Positions 7,638 to 16,143 of a DNA stretch of 64,000 nt are shown here, piece by piece (the stretch's first letter is position 1; each line of letters opens with the position of its first letter). Source of the stretch: Pseudohalocynthiibacter aestuariivivens (GTDB taxonomy: Bacteria; Pseudomonadota; Alphaproteobacteria; Rhodobacterales; Rhodobacteraceae); NCBI RefSeq assembly GCF_011040495.1, contig NZ_CP049037.1:1488001-1552000 (forward strand), written 5' to 3'. The position numbers and the translations under genes are program-made. The notes under the pieces are model-generated. The model was not told the origin of the DNA and ran no database searches. It saw only the letters and a program-made list of their open reading frames with translations.

Positions 7638-8852
7638 ATGACCACAATTTCCGGGCGTCTTTCGACACGGATGCAAGCAGTGCTGCCCTCACCCACCATC
7701 GCCATGAGCCAGACCGCAAATCTTCTGCGAGCCGAAGGTAGAAGCATCATTGATCTATCCAGCGGAGAACCTGACTTTGACACTCCTGAGAACATCTGTC
7801 GCGCCGCGAAGGCCGCCATCGACAATGGCAAAACCCGTTACACCAACGTGGATGGCACGACCGATCTGAAAAAGGCGATCGTAGTCAAATTTCTACGCGA
7901 AAACGGGCTTTCCTACCGCCTCGATCAGATCAGCGTAGGAACCGGCGGCAAACAAGTCCTCTGCAACGCCTTGCTTGCGACCCTGAACGACGACGACGAG
8001 GTTATCATACCGGCCCCCTACTGGGTCAGTTATCCTGACATGGTGCGACTGGCCGGGGGAGTGCCGGTGCATGTGCCCTGCCCGGCCGAGGATCGTTTCC
8101 TGATTACCGCCAACGCCCTGCGCGACGCCATCACACCGCGCACCAAATGGCTCATCCTCAACTCTCCATCGAACCCGACGGGCGCAGGCTATTCCGCGGC
8201 ACACCTCAAGGCGCTCGCTGATGTGCTGCTGGAGCACCCGCATGTCATGGTAATGACAGACGACATGTATGAACACCTGCGCTTCGATGGCTGGGAGTTT
8301 GCCACAATCGCAGCGGTCGAGCCGAAACTCATGGATCGCGTTCTGACGGTGAATGGCGTCTCGAAAGCCTATGCCATGACCGGATGGCGTATCGGATACG
8401 CTGGCGGACCTGTGGACATCATTCGTGCGATGGCAACACTTCAATCGCAAAGCACCTCGAACCCTAGCGCCATCAGTCAGGCCGCAGCCGTTGCCGCACT
8501 GGATGGGCCACAGGATTTCCTTGTGGATCGTGGCGCTGTGTTCGAGCAGAGGCGCGATCTCTGCCTGGAACGCATCCGCGCCATAGACGGGCTGGATTGC
8601 GTGACACCAAATGGTGCATTCTACCTGTTCCCCTCCTGCGAGGGATTGATCGGTCGAACACGTCCAGACGGGAAGCGGATCACGACAGACACGGACGTGG
8701 TCATGTATCTTCTCGAAGAAGCGGGCGTCGCCACAGTTCCGGGCAGCGCCTTCGGCCTTGCACCATTCTTCAGGCTTTCCTTCGCAACATCCACCGAGAA
8801 CCTTGAACAGGCATGTGATCGCATGGCGACAGCCTGCGCAAAGCTAACCTGA
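7638..8852 (+). CDS. Pyridoxal-phosphate aminotransferase, class I (aspartate/aromatic type)
   Basis: PLP enzyme of fold type I, 404 residues, moving an amino group between an amino acid and a 2-oxo acid. Visible hallmarks are SSGEPDFDTPENI near the N-terminus, NSPSNPTGAGYS (the Asn that holds the PLP ring), and the Schiff-base Lys243 in VNGVSKAYAMTGWRIGYAGG. A C-terminal Arg in FFRLSFATS should bind the substrate carboxylate. The start at 7638 follows AGGAGG. It is the first gene of a likely three-gene operon with the SDR and RraA-like genes (gaps of 73 and 18 bp). Here it probably removes nitrogen from the imported compound and gives a 2-oxo acid to the downstream enzymes. Specificity cannot be assigned. 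Confidence 0.9.
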   Translation: MTTISGRLSTRMQAVLPSPTIAMSQTANLLRAEGRSIIDLSSGEPDFDTPENICRAAKAAIDNGKTRYTNVDGTTDLKKAIVVKFLRENGLSYRLDQISVGTGGKQVLCNALLATLNDDDEVIIPAPYWVSYPDMVRLAGGVPVHVPCPAEDRFLITANALRDAITPRTKWLILNSPSNPTGAGYSAAHLKALADVLLEHPHVMVMTDDMYEHLRFDGWEFATIAAVEPKLMDRVLTVNGVSKAYAMTGWRIGYAGGPVDIIRAMATLQSQSTSNPSAISQAAAVAALDGPQDFLVDRGAVFEQRRDLCLERIRAIDGLDCVTPNGAFYLFPSCEGLIGRTRPDGKRITTDTDVVMYLLEEAGVATVPGSAFGLAPFFRLSFATSTENLEQACDRMATACAKLT

Positions 8853-8925
8853 CGCAACGCAGCCAGAGGCCGGATGCAAGCATCCGCCCCGCCAAACGAC
8901 AGCATCCTTCGAAAGGACCGACATC

Positions 8926-9711
8926 ATGGATTTGGGACTCAACAACAAAACAGCCATCGTGCTCGGAGCCGGGGGCGGATTGGGCAGCGCAATTGCCCAC
9001 GCACTCGCCATGGAAGGCGTGAAACTTGCATTGGGCGGCAGAACTCTCAGCTCTGTTGAAGCGACTGCCCAGAGTATCCGTTCGACAGGTGGCACGGCCA
9101 TCGCTCTGGAGTGGGACTTGGGACAGTTGGATCAGATCGAGCCAAACGTGGCACGGATCGAGCAGGAGCTTGGCCCGGTTGATATCCTCGTCAACAACAC
9201 CGGCGGCCCAAAGCCCAGCACGGTGTCCGGACAGACGCCAGAAGATTGGAGAAACAACTTTGAGAGCATGGTGCTGTCTGTCATCGCGGTGACCGATCGC
9301 GTTTTGCCCGGAATGAAAGAACGGAAATGGGGGCGCATCATTACATCGACCTCGTCGGGTGTGGTCGCGCCAATTCCCAATCTTGGATTGTCAAATGCCC
9401 TGCGCGTGTCTCTGGTGGGCTGGTCCAAGACCCTTGCCCGTGAGGTTGGGCGCGACGGCATCACATCCAACATCATCCTGCCCGGCCGCATCGCAACGCC
9501 TCGGATTACGTTTCTGGATGAACAAAAGGCCAAACGCGAGAATCGCGACGTCGCCGACGTGTCAGCCGAAAGCATGGCCTCCATTCCGGTCGGACGTTAC
9601 GGCAAACCCGAGGAATATGGCGACGCCGTCGCATTTCTGGCCAGTACCCGCGCGGCCTATATCACCGGCAGCACCATCCGCGTGGATGGTGGCTTTATCG
9701 CCAGCATTTGA
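8926..9711 (+). CDS. Short-chain dehydrogenase/reductase family protein with altered catalytic residues
   Basis: SDR-fold protein, 261 residues. The NAD(P) motif GAGGGLGSAIA (about residues 14-24) and the NNTGG motif (90-94) are present, as is the C-terminal GSTIRVDGG. The classical catalytic YxxxK is not. Aligning on the following helix (GWSKTLA) puts Ser156 in place of Tyr and Arg160 in place of Lys, in LSNALR. Related SDR proteins with an SNALR-type segment are known, so this may be a subfamily trait rather than decay. The chemistry may therefore be unusual or the role non-redox. The start follows AAAGGA. It lies between the aminotransferase and the RraA-like gene. Confidence 0.85.
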   Translation: MDLGLNNKTAIVLGAGGGLGSAIAHALAMEGVKLALGGRTLSSVEATAQSIRSTGGTAIALEWDLGQLDQIEPNVARIEQELGPVDILVNNTGGPKPSTVSGQTPEDWRNNFESMVLSVIAVTDRVLPGMKERKWGRIITSTSSGVVAPIPNLGLSNALRVSLVGWSKTLAREVGRDGITSNIILPGRIATPRITFLDEQKAKRENRDVADVSAESMASIPVGRYGKPEEYGDAVAFLASTRAAYITGSTIRVDGGFIASI

Positions 9712-9729
9712 TCTTGGGGAGTTTTTCCG

Positions 9730-10449
9730 ATGTCCATCGACACGTCCAATGACGCCGCCTTGTTTGAAGCCTTGAAACAGGTCACGACAGCAACCCTTAC
9801 CACGGTTTTGTTAAAGAAGGGTCTGCGCAATGTCTGGCTGCGTGGCTCCATGCCACTCGATAGCGGTCAGGCCCGCGAGGTCGGCCGCGCCTTCACCTTG
9901 CGTTTCATTCCCGCTCGCGAAGACCTCGCCACAACTGAGAGTTGGTCCTCACCAACGTCGACGCGCGCCGCCATCGAAGCAATGCCATCGGGCTGTATCG
10001 CCGTCGTGGACGCGATGGGGGTGGACGACGCGGGAATCTTTGGCGACATCCTGTGCGCGCGCATGCAGAAACGCGGAGTGGCCGCGCTGATTTCAGATGG
10101 GGTCGTGCGTGATGTTGCCGGCGTTCGCGCCACCCAGCTGCCAGTCTGGTGTCATGGTGTTTCCGCCCCACCCTCCGTGGCCGGGCTGACCTTCGTAAAT
10201 TGGCAGGAACCCATCGCCTGCGGCGGTGTCGCTGTCATTCCGGGAGACGTGATTGTGGCCGATGACGACGGCGCCGTTCTCATCCCCGCAGGGCTGGTAG
10301 AAGAGGTCACGGCATCGGCGGTCGAACAAGAGCGTCTGGAAGGCTGGATCATGTCGCAGGTAGAAGCGGGCGAATCCTTGCCCGGTCTTTATCCCCCGAA
10401 CGCCGAAAACAAAGCCCGGTACGAGGCTTTCAAAGCCAGCCAAACGTAG
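9730..10449 (+). CDS. RraA/HMG aldolase-like family protein
   Basis: Protein of 239 residues in the RraA-like family, which includes 4-hydroxy-4-methyl-2-oxoglutarate aldolases and oxaloacetate decarboxylases (metal-dependent class II aldolases). The family core is clear: GIFGDILCARMQKRGVAALI followed by SDGVVRDVAG, where the Arg and Asp bind substrate and metal, and GDVIVADDDGAVLIP near residue 180. It follows the SDR gene by 18 bp with a GGGGAG ribosome site, so the three are co-transcribed. A metal-dependent cleavage of a 2-oxo-4-hydroxy acid would fit a pathway that starts with transamination. It is the last gene before the integrated element. Confidence 0.85.
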   Translation: MSIDTSNDAALFEALKQVTTATLTTVLLKKGLRNVWLRGSMPLDSGQAREVGRAFTLRFIPAREDLATTESWSSPTSTRAAIEAMPSGCIAVVDAMGVDDAGIFGDILCARMQKRGVAALISDGVVRDVAGVRATQLPVWCHGVSAPPSVAGLTFVNWQEPIACGGVAVIPGDVIVADDDGAVLIPAGLVEEVTASAVEQERLEGWIMSQVEAGESLPGLYPPNAENKARYEAFKASQT

Positions 10450-10567
10450 CCGAAACCCGGAAGACAGACGTCAACCGCCGTTAGCTGTCTATCGCAATCT
10501 CAAAACGACTGCGGCCCAAAGTAAAATTGTTCAAGACGCCTGTCACCTCTGCATCAGAAGTGATTGT

Positions 10568-10581
10568 TGGTGCGGGTGAAG
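10568..10581. repeat. Left attachment-site repeat (copy of tRNA-Leu 3' end)
   Basis: TGGTGCGGGTGAAG, identical to the terminal 14 bp of the tRNA-Leu(UAG) gene including the encoded CCA. It marks the far junction of the integrated element. The repeat is short, so chance is not fully excluded, but orientation and position relative to the integrase are as expected. Confidence 0.68.
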
Positions 10582-10653
10582 CGCAATAAATCGAACTTTC
10601 CGCATCATAAATCCGTTTAACTTCAATGGCATACAGCAGAACGCCTTGCGTAG

Positions 10654-10684
10654 GTGTCCCAGAAAGTGCCCTGAATGTGTCCCA
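10654..10684. repeat. GTGTCCC direct repeats inside the left end of the element
   Basis: Two GTGTCCCA copies (10654-10661 and 10677-10684), with a related AGTGCCCT between them. The right end has the same motif twice, in GTGTCCCAGAATGTGTCCC (18761-18779), just before the integrase gene. Repeats at both inner ends are typical of arm-type binding sites of tyrosine integrases. This role is inferred. Confidence 0.5.
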
Positions 10685-10719
10685 CAAACCGACGCAAAAG
10701 GCAAGACAGCCTTTCTTCT

Positions 10720-11307
10720 TCAATCAGAGCCTTGGGCGGTTTCAGCCAAGACGCGACGCGCATTGAGCTTTGCACGGAAAGCCATCGTTTGCCTGTAGAC
10801 GTCATAAGAGCGTGCGCCGTCCAAATGCAGTAGGGTCGTCAATAAGGCCTCCGCGAACCTAAGCCTTCCGGTTATTTCGCCGTCTGTAGCACGGCAATGG
10901 CGGATGACTGCGTCAACATCCTTAGAACTTACTTTGAAATTAAGTTTATGGGCGGCCTTGTTCCGTAGCTTGTTTATTTGGAGAAGCGCGTCCAACAAGC
11001 CCTTGTCGATCAAACCTAGCGAATACAGAAGGTCCACTTTTTGGGCAAATGCCCACCTGTCAACGTCAATAGCAGCGTGGGCCACAAACTGCTGCGAGAG
11101 AAACACGCTAAGGGTATGATCTAGGGCCAAGTGAGCAGTAAGAAGCCGGGTGGCGTGATTGTTCAAGCGCAAGCGTCTAGCTAAGTCTTTCAGATCAAAA
11201 CAATAATCTTTACAGAGCTTTTCAACATCCCGCTCCGAAGCCTCAAGGATGTCGCTAAACCCCGCCTCCTCAGCCTTCTTCAGAATACTCTCAACAACTG
11301 GTTTCAA
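10720..11307 (-). CDS. HEPN/DUF4145-like protein of the integrated element
   Basis: All-helical protein, 195 residues, not matched to a named gene. The central segment LLDALLQINKLRNKAAHKL contains R-N-K-A-A-H, which fits the RxxxxH motif of HEPN domains; many of these are RNases or RNA-binding partners in defence and toxin systems, while MltR/DUF4145-like members are regulators. The start is a TTG at 11307, directly after an in-frame stop and preceded by GGGAAG. No nucleotidyltransferase (MNT) antitoxin lies beside it. The nearest gene is the serine recombinase, also leftward. It lies just inside the left att repeat, where accessory genes are often carried. Function is uncertain. Confidence 0.6.
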   Translation of the reverse strand: MKPVVESILKKAEEAGFSDILEASERDVEKLCKDYCFDLKDLARRLRLNNHATRLLTAHLALDHTLSVFLSQQFVAHAAIDVDRWAFAQKVDLLYSLGLIDKGLLDALLQINKLRNKAAHKLNFKVSSKDVDAVIRHCRATDGEITGRLRFAEALLTTLLHLDGARSYDVYRQTMAFRAKLNARRVLAETAQGSD

Positions 11308-11445
11308 CTAGGTCTTCCCTAATAGCGAGCTTTTACCACTATACGGGACCATGAATATGCGAAGGACAACCCCCGAAAAACAACTGATACACCCCAGCGA
11401 ACCCGAGCGCACGAAATATATATCAGCAATACTGACCTTTATCAT

Positions 11446-12108
11446 TCACGCCCGCTCTAGCCGCTCTATGGTCCTCTTCACCTGTGAGGCCTGCCATTCA
11501 CCGCCACGGGCCGTTCGCACCCCCGCTCGGTTCAACTCCGCAGCAATCTCCCTGAGGCTCTTTCCGGCTTCCCGAAGCGGCTGAACTAAGCCAGCCACGC
11601 TCTGGGCGCGTTCAGTGGCCTTACGCTGCACCTCTTGGTTCCGCTTCAAGGTCTTGTCACGGGCACCGCCAAGCTTCACGCCACGGGCCTTGGCTTCCTT
11701 GAGCGCAGCCTTGGTCCTGATCGAGATAAACTCCCGCTCTTGTTCAGCCAATGCAGCGTAGATGTGGAGCTGGAACTTGTCAGCCTGCGGCATTGCAGCC
11801 ACGCGAAGCTGCACCTTCCGGTCATCCAGAAGGGAAGCGATAAAGGACACCTTGCGGGACAGGCGGTCGAGCTTGGCAACAAGTAGCTCAGCGCCATGCT
11901 TACGGGCCACGTCGAGGGCCTTGGTCAACTCCGGCCTGCGGTCATCGGCACCAGAGGCAACCTCAGTGAACTCCGCGACCACCTCAAACGGCTGATCGCT
12001 GTAGCCCTCCAGATACAAGCGGATGTCCCTGTCCTGCGCCTCAAGGCCCAGCCCGGACTTGCCCTGCTCATCAGTCGACACCCGGCGATAGATCACATAG
12101 CGTTTCAT
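11446..12108 (-). CDS. Serine recombinase (resolvase/invertase family)
   Basis: Site-specific serine recombinase of 220 residues. The catalytic domain begins MKRYVIYRRVSTDEQGKSG with the nucleophilic Ser in RVST, followed by EFTEVASGADDRRPEL, AKLDRLSRKV and the E-helix region EQEREFISIRTKAAL. The C-terminus has a short helix-turn-helix (SLREIAAELNRAGVRTARGG) for DNA binding. The length fits small resolvases and invertases rather than large phage integrases. The start at 12108 is the Met before the conserved YRRVS strand. Inside an element that already has a tyrosine integrase, it may resolve multimers, invert a segment, or be left from a second mobile element. No matching crossover sites were recognised. 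Confidence 0.9.
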   Translation of the reverse strand: MKRYVIYRRVSTDEQGKSGLGLEAQDRDIRLYLEGYSDQPFEVVAEFTEVASGADDRRPELTKALDVARKHGAELLVAKLDRLSRKVSFIASLLDDRKVQLRVAAMPQADKFQLHIYAALAEQEREFISIRTKAALKEAKARGVKLGGARDKTLKRNQEVQRKATERAQSVAGLVQPLREAGKSLREIAAELNRAGVRTARGGEWQASQVKRTIERLERA

Positions 12109-12725
12109 TCTGCCTAACTCCGTCTGCTCGACCGAGCAGATAGGCAGAACCGTTGCAAATGTCAACGGTCTTTGTGAGTGTTACAATAAGGGGAGCGGTT
12201 GCGCCAGCTCAGCGGATAGGACAACGGGCCTGCCAGCGAGCATGCGAAGGTGCCTTCGAGCGCGTGTGCGTGAGAAGACCCCCTCCCCACCGGGGGAATT
12301 TGCGCGGCTTATACAGTGATCTCATCCACACGAATTTTTTCGCAGAAATATTTGGTGGTATCCTGCCGTTCGGGTCTACCCCCGACGGAGTTCACTTGCT
12401 AACATCAAAAGGGCGGGAACCGGACTTTCGTTGCATGGTGCATAGCGGGCTGCTCAGCGGGACAAAGGGTGAATTCGCTGTGAAGTCACCAATGACGGCT
12501 TTCAAGAAATTGCCAAATCTCTTCCGCCTAAAGCTGTCAATATCGGTGAAAAACTCGACCATGTGACTTTGCAGCTCATTTTACGAGAAATCTGTCCTGC
12601 TGGATTGTTAGATATGGCGGTTTTCCAGATAAGAAGGCTCGGTAGCAGAACGCTCGTTCACCTCCTGCGGCGAGATCAAAGTTCTATGGAGTTTTTCACC
12701 GATATCTTTCGTTCCAGGTAGAAAA
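12109..12725. other. 617-bp gap between the serine recombinase and the AraC regulator
   Basis: No convincing gene. A rightward frame at 12153-12566 lacks a ribosome site, recognisable motifs and the codon bias of its neighbours. The stretch is lower in GC than the flanks and may be the seam between two imported pieces. Confidence 0.5.
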
Positions 12726-13550
12726 TCAAAGACCGTTATTCAATCCGCCACCGCCCATTGCCTTTACCTGTCCTGGCGTGATCCCGAAGATCTTGCGGAA
12801 TGCCGCACCGAAAGCGGGTTGGCTTTGAAAACCTGCGAGGTTCGCGGCGGCCGTGAGACTTTCACCGACCGACAAGGCACACATTGCCGCCGTCATTCTG
12901 GCATGCTGCCGCCATTGTCGGAACGTCAGACCGGTGTCTTTACGGAACAGCCTCGCGAGGGTCCGCTCCGAGGCACCTGCAATGTCAGCCCACTCTCCGA
13001 GCGATCGCTGGCTGCTTGGCATCTGACGGATAGCATCAATCACCCGGCGCAGCCGGACGTCCGAGGGCAGCGGCAAACTCAGCGCCAGCACATCGGATCG
13101 GTCGATCTCGTCCAGCGCCAGTGAGGTTATGTAGTGGCCCCGCCCCTTGAGATCCCAGTCCAGCGGTTCCAGACAGGCAGCAACGATCAGTTCCCGCAAG
13201 AGCGGCGTGACCGAGATCACTTTGCAAGTGTTTTGCATCCGGGTCGCAACCCCGTCGCGCATGAACAGGCACCGCATCGCCACCGGACCATCCATGTATA
13301 TCGAGTGGACCATGTCTGAGGGCATGAAAAGCGCCGTGCTCGGCGGAATCGTATAGCTTGCCTCCTGCGTCTCTACCTGCATCACGCCCGAAACCGCATA
13401 GATCACCTGCGCCTTGGGATGTGCGTGTGCTTCCGCCAGCAGGCCGGCGGGATAATCCTTGGCATAGCCGACAACAGGCCGCGCCGCCGTCTCAACCGGG
13501 GCGATCTCCATTTGTCTGGTTGGAGACAAAAATTGTCCGAGTGTCCTCAT
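12726..13550 (-). CDS. AraC-family transcriptional regulator with cupin sensor domain
   Basis: Regulator of 274 residues. The N-terminal half is a cupin-like sensor (EAHAHPKAQVIYAVSGVMQVE, then IPPSTALFMPSDMVHSI). The C-terminal half carries two helix-turn-helices of the AraC type: SLGEWADIAGASERTLARLFRKDTG and the second with LAGFQSQPAFGAAFRKIFGITPGQV, the family signature. It is divergent from the cupin/GNAT pair with a 48-bp gap between start codons, so it probably controls that pair and itself. This trio looks like cargo of the integrated element. The effector is unknown. Confidence 0.9.
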   Translation of the reverse strand: MRTLGQFLSPTRQMEIAPVETAARPVVGYAKDYPAGLLAEAHAHPKAQVIYAVSGVMQVETQEASYTIPPSTALFMPSDMVHSIYMDGPVAMRCLFMRDGVATRMQNTCKVISVTPLLRELIVAACLEPLDWDLKGRGHYITSLALDEIDRSDVLALSLPLPSDVRLRRVIDAIRQMPSSQRSLGEWADIAGASERTLARLFRKDTGLTFRQWRQHARMTAAMCALSVGESLTAAANLAGFQSQPAFGAAFRKIFGITPGQVKAMGGGGLNNGL

Positions 13551-13598
13551 ACGGCCATGTTACAGTGATCGGTGAAACAATCAACGGAGATCAGTCAA

Positions 13599-14024
13599 AT
13601 GGCACCCGAGACATCCAAGCCTTCCGGCATCTTTGGCCGCGAGATCATTCACCTGACTCAGGCCGATCTACAGGACGGCCCCAACACGCCGGGCCAGAAC
13701 CGTCAGACAGCCTATTCCGAGGACGGTCTTTGGATTGGTCAGTGCGAAGTCACGGCACGGGACCAGCCCAGCCAGTGGCACCACCACAAGGACTACGACA
13801 GCATCATGTATATGATCGAAGGTCGTATCCGCGTGGACTGGGGCGAATATGGTGAGAAAAGTTTCGAGATGGGACCGGGCGACTACGGCTTTTTCGGGCG
13901 CAAAGTGATCCACCATGCGCAGATCATCGACGCCCCCGACAACTGCCGCTACGTCTTTGTCCGGATTGGCTCGGGTGAGTCCGTGGTCAACGTTGATGGG
14001 CCGGGGTTCGCGCCCGAAGACTGA
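13599..14024 (+). CDS. Small cupin-domain protein
   Basis: Single-domain cupin, 141 residues. The first cupin motif is SQWHHHKDYDSIMYMIEGRIRVDWG with three consecutive His as likely metal ligands. The second is MGPGDYGFFGRKVIHHAQII. The fold is used by metal-dependent isomerases, dioxygenases and small-molecule sensors; nothing fixes which applies here. The ATG at 13599 follows GGAGA at a good distance; a GTG at 13572 would add nine poorly conserved residues. Its stop overlaps the start of the acetyltransferase gene (TGATG), which implies translational coupling and a shared role. Confidence 0.82.
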   Translation: MAPETSKPSGIFGREIIHLTQADLQDGPNTPGQNRQTAYSEDGLWIGQCEVTARDQPSQWHHHKDYDSIMYMIEGRIRVDWGEYGEKSFEMGPGDYGFFGRKVIHHAQIIDAPDNCRYVFVRIGSGESVVNVDGPGFAPED

Positions 14025-14797
14025 TGCGATGGCCTGCGCTTAACCAAAAACTGAACTTGCTTCTGGATTCTGATATGAACCAACAAACCACCCGCCGTCT
14101 GAATGATCTGCAACAGCCCATCGGTGACGAGGTCGCCAACTGGACCGGTGCGCAGCCTATCGCCGACCTGTCAATGGCAGGGACTTACGCGAAGCTCGAA
14201 CCGTTATCGAAATCGACCCATCTGGACGATCTGTTCGAGGCCATCTCGGTAGACACAACGGGCAGAATCTGGACCTACATGCCAGTCGGCCCTTTTGCCG
14301 ACAAACAGCAGTTCGCGGAATGGATGGAATGGGCCTGCGCGAGTAAAGACCCGTTGTTCGCAGCCATTCTGGATAACCGCACCGGCAAGGCTGTCGGGTT
14401 TGCAAGCTATCTGCGGATCGCACCCGAACCGGGTGTGATCGAAGTTGGCTACATTGCGTTTTCACCGCTGCTCCAAAGGACCCCAATTGCGACTGAAGCG
14501 ATGTATCTGATGATGAAGCATGTTTTCGAGGATCTCGGCTATCGCCGATATGAATGGAAGCTGGACGATCTTAATGCGCCGTCACACAAGGCCGCCAAAC
14601 GGCTCGGCTTTACCTATGACGGGTTGTTTCGTCAGGCGCTCGTCTACAAAGGTCGAAACAGGGATACGGCGTGGTATTCGATCCTTGATACCGACTGGCC
14701 ACGTCTCAAGATCGGGTTCGAGAAGTGGCTTTCATCCGAGAACATGGCTGGCGAAGGGCAGCAACAGCAGCGCTTGGCCGACCTGATGCCTGCCTGA
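14024..14797 (+). CDS. GNAT-family N-acetyltransferase (RimJ/RimL type)
   Basis: Acetyl-CoA-dependent acetyltransferase, 257 residues from the overlapping ATG at 14024, or 240 from an ATG at 14075. The RimJ/L-like fold is visible: LEPLSKSTHLDDLFEAI near the start, GKAVGFASYLRIAPEPGVIEVGYIAFSP as the central sheet, IATEAMYLMMKHVFEDLGYRRYEWKLD, and NAPSHKAAKRLGFTYDGLFRQ as the typical C-terminal motif. Related proteins acetylate protein N-termini or small amines. It overlaps the stop of the cupin gene, so the two are translated together. As cargo of the element it may modify or detoxify a small amine, which is speculative. Confidence 0.88.
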   Translation: MRWPALNQKLNLLLDSDMNQQTTRRLNDLQQPIGDEVANWTGAQPIADLSMAGTYAKLEPLSKSTHLDDLFEAISVDTTGRIWTYMPVGPFADKQQFAEWMEWACASKDPLFAAILDNRTGKAVGFASYLRIAPEPGVIEVGYIAFSPLLQRTPIATEAMYLMMKHVFEDLGYRRYEWKLDDLNAPSHKAAKRLGFTYDGLFRQALVYKGRNRDTAWYSILDTDWPRLKIGFEKWLSSENMAGEGQQQQRLADLMPA

Positions 14798-15154
14798 GTG
14801 CCAGCTACACTCGCTTTTGGAACAGGCACCAGCTGCCCAGATTGAGCGCTCCACAAACCCCTTTCAAAACCAAAGCAGTTGTTGAAGATTTTTGCACCGC
14901 ACATATTAGCAGTCATTCGTCGCATTGCAGAATTTCGGTAAAGTGGGCTCAATCTGGCCCTTCGCTGCGTGGGCTACGAACGTCCGCAACGGGCCGACAC
15001 CCTCACTTAAACCAGCTTTGAGAGAAGCGCTTGTAGCGGATTATATGCGGGATATCACATCGTTAACGGAGCTATCAGCGGCGTCATCAGAGAGTCCAGA
15101 ATAGCGGTTGAACGCAAGGCAGCGTGATCGGGGCCAGTGAAGGCCCCTGCTGGG
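14798..15154. other. 357-bp gap between the GNAT gene and the small phage gene
   Basis: No gene seen. A GGGGCC-N6-GGCCCC hairpin (15130-15147) lies just after the leftward small gene and could end its transcript, although it lacks a clear T run. Confidence 0.45.
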
Positions 15155-15358
15155 TCATTTGAGGGTCAGCGTCCCGTTCCATTTGGCCGGGGTGTGATTG
15201 GGGAACAGCGGGGGGGGGTATTCCTTCCGCGCCTTGCGCCTGCCAGCATTGGAGCTACGGTTCCCGTAAGACGGGTCACGCCAGCGTTTACTGTAGAGCC
15301 AATGCTCAGGGACGTTGATGGTTTTTCGGCGGGGATGGTTTTCAACGTTCATGCTCAT
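15155..15358 (-). CDS. Small basic phage-like protein coupled to the antirepressor
   Basis: Hypothetical protein of 67 residues, rich in Arg, Lys, Asn and Pro, with no recognised domain. Support comes from its position: its ATG overlaps the antirepressor stop by 4 bp (ATGA), so translation is probably coupled. The basic composition would suit a nucleic-acid-binding or structural accessory role, but this is not shown. A hairpin follows its stop. Confidence 0.5.
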   Translation of the reverse strand: MSMNVENHPRRKTINVPEHWLYSKRWRDPSYGNRSSNAGRRKARKEYPPPLFPNHTPAKWNGTLTLK

Positions 15359-16143
15359 GCTGCAATCGCCTTGGTCTTGATGCCGTCAAATACTCCAGCG
15401 TTAAGCAGTCCATTGAAGTGGATAACACCCTCTTCGGTCAGCATCGTTTGACCAAAGCCTGCCACAGTATCGCGGCGCTCAAAGAACTTGTCGGCATAAT
15501 GGGCGCTGGGCATGTTCGCCGCCCGACCACGGGAGTAGAGATAACCCATCTGGCGCAGAACCTTGCAGAACTTGTTCGGGCGCAGGCCCACCTGCTTGGC
15601 ATATTCAGTCAGTCCGACCAGATCGACACGCTCAAAGCGTTTGTCGTGGTCATCGGCCTTGGGCGTCAGGGCTTCGATCTCGGCAGCCTGTGCTGCAATC
15701 TTGCGTTCCTTCGCTTCAAGCAACAGCTCATGCAGGCGTTCCATGTAGTCCGGGGCGGTGGGGTCAAGGTGTTCCTCACCGGCAACGTAGGAGCCTGTCT
15801 TGCGGATAGCTGGCAGGACCGTGGAGGTCACCCATTTGCGGAATGCCTTGGCTTCTGCTTTGCGGCTCTGGAAGATGAGGGAGTAAAGACCGCTTTCGGA
15901 GATGATGTTCAGCCCTCGGTTCGGGGCACTAATGTAACCAGCAGTTACGTTAGAAGATGTAAGGATGTCACGTTCATCCTCATCGAGTGCGGCAACAGTC
16001 TTGCGGGAATTGGTCAGCCCCAGCACATCGCAGACATCTTTCGCAACAAACCACGGGGAACCGTCACGGTTCACCACGCGGACCTGTTTGGCGTTGAAGT
16101 CGAAGGATTGGGTTTCGGAGATAATCTTGGTGATTGCGTTCAT
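15355..16143 (-). CDS. Phage antirepressor (Bro-N plus C-terminal ANT-type domain)
   Basis: Phage regulator of 262 residues. Residues 13-110 are a Bro-N domain (VRVVNRDGSPWFVAKDVCDVLGL, ISESGLYSLIFQSRKAEAKAFRKWVTSTVLPAIRKTG), as in antirepressors. The C-terminal part (VDLVGLTEYAKQVGLRPNKFCKVLRQMGYLYSRG, with a following LTEEGVIHFNGLL) matches the KilAC/ANT type that binds DNA or repressors. Such proteins lift prophage repression or regulate phage genes. It is the clearest phage gene of the element and shows that the element is at least partly prophage-derived. No cI-like repressor was found nearby. The small gene downstream overlaps by 4 bp. Confidence 0.9.
   Translation of the reverse strand: MNAITKIISETQSFDFNAKQVRVVNRDGSPWFVAKDVCDVLGLTNSRKTVAALDEDERDILTSSNVTAGYISAPNRGLNIISESGLYSLIFQSRKAEAKAFRKWVTSTVLPAIRKTGSYVAGEEHLDPTAPDYMERLHELLLEAKERKIAAQAAEIEALTPKADDHDKRFERVDLVGLTEYAKQVGLRPNKFCKVLRQMGYLYSRGRAANMPSAHYADKFFERRDTVAGFGQTMLTEEGVIHFNGLLNAGVFDGIKTKAIAA

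Noticed and set aside
10481..10723. Leftward 80-codon frame spanning the left att repeat
   Set aside because: It crosses the junction between host and element DNA, has no ribosome site or motif, and is best explained by chance.
12153..12566. Rightward 137-codon frame after the serine recombinase gene
   Set aside because: No ribosome site, no family match, and it overlaps the recombinase promoter region.
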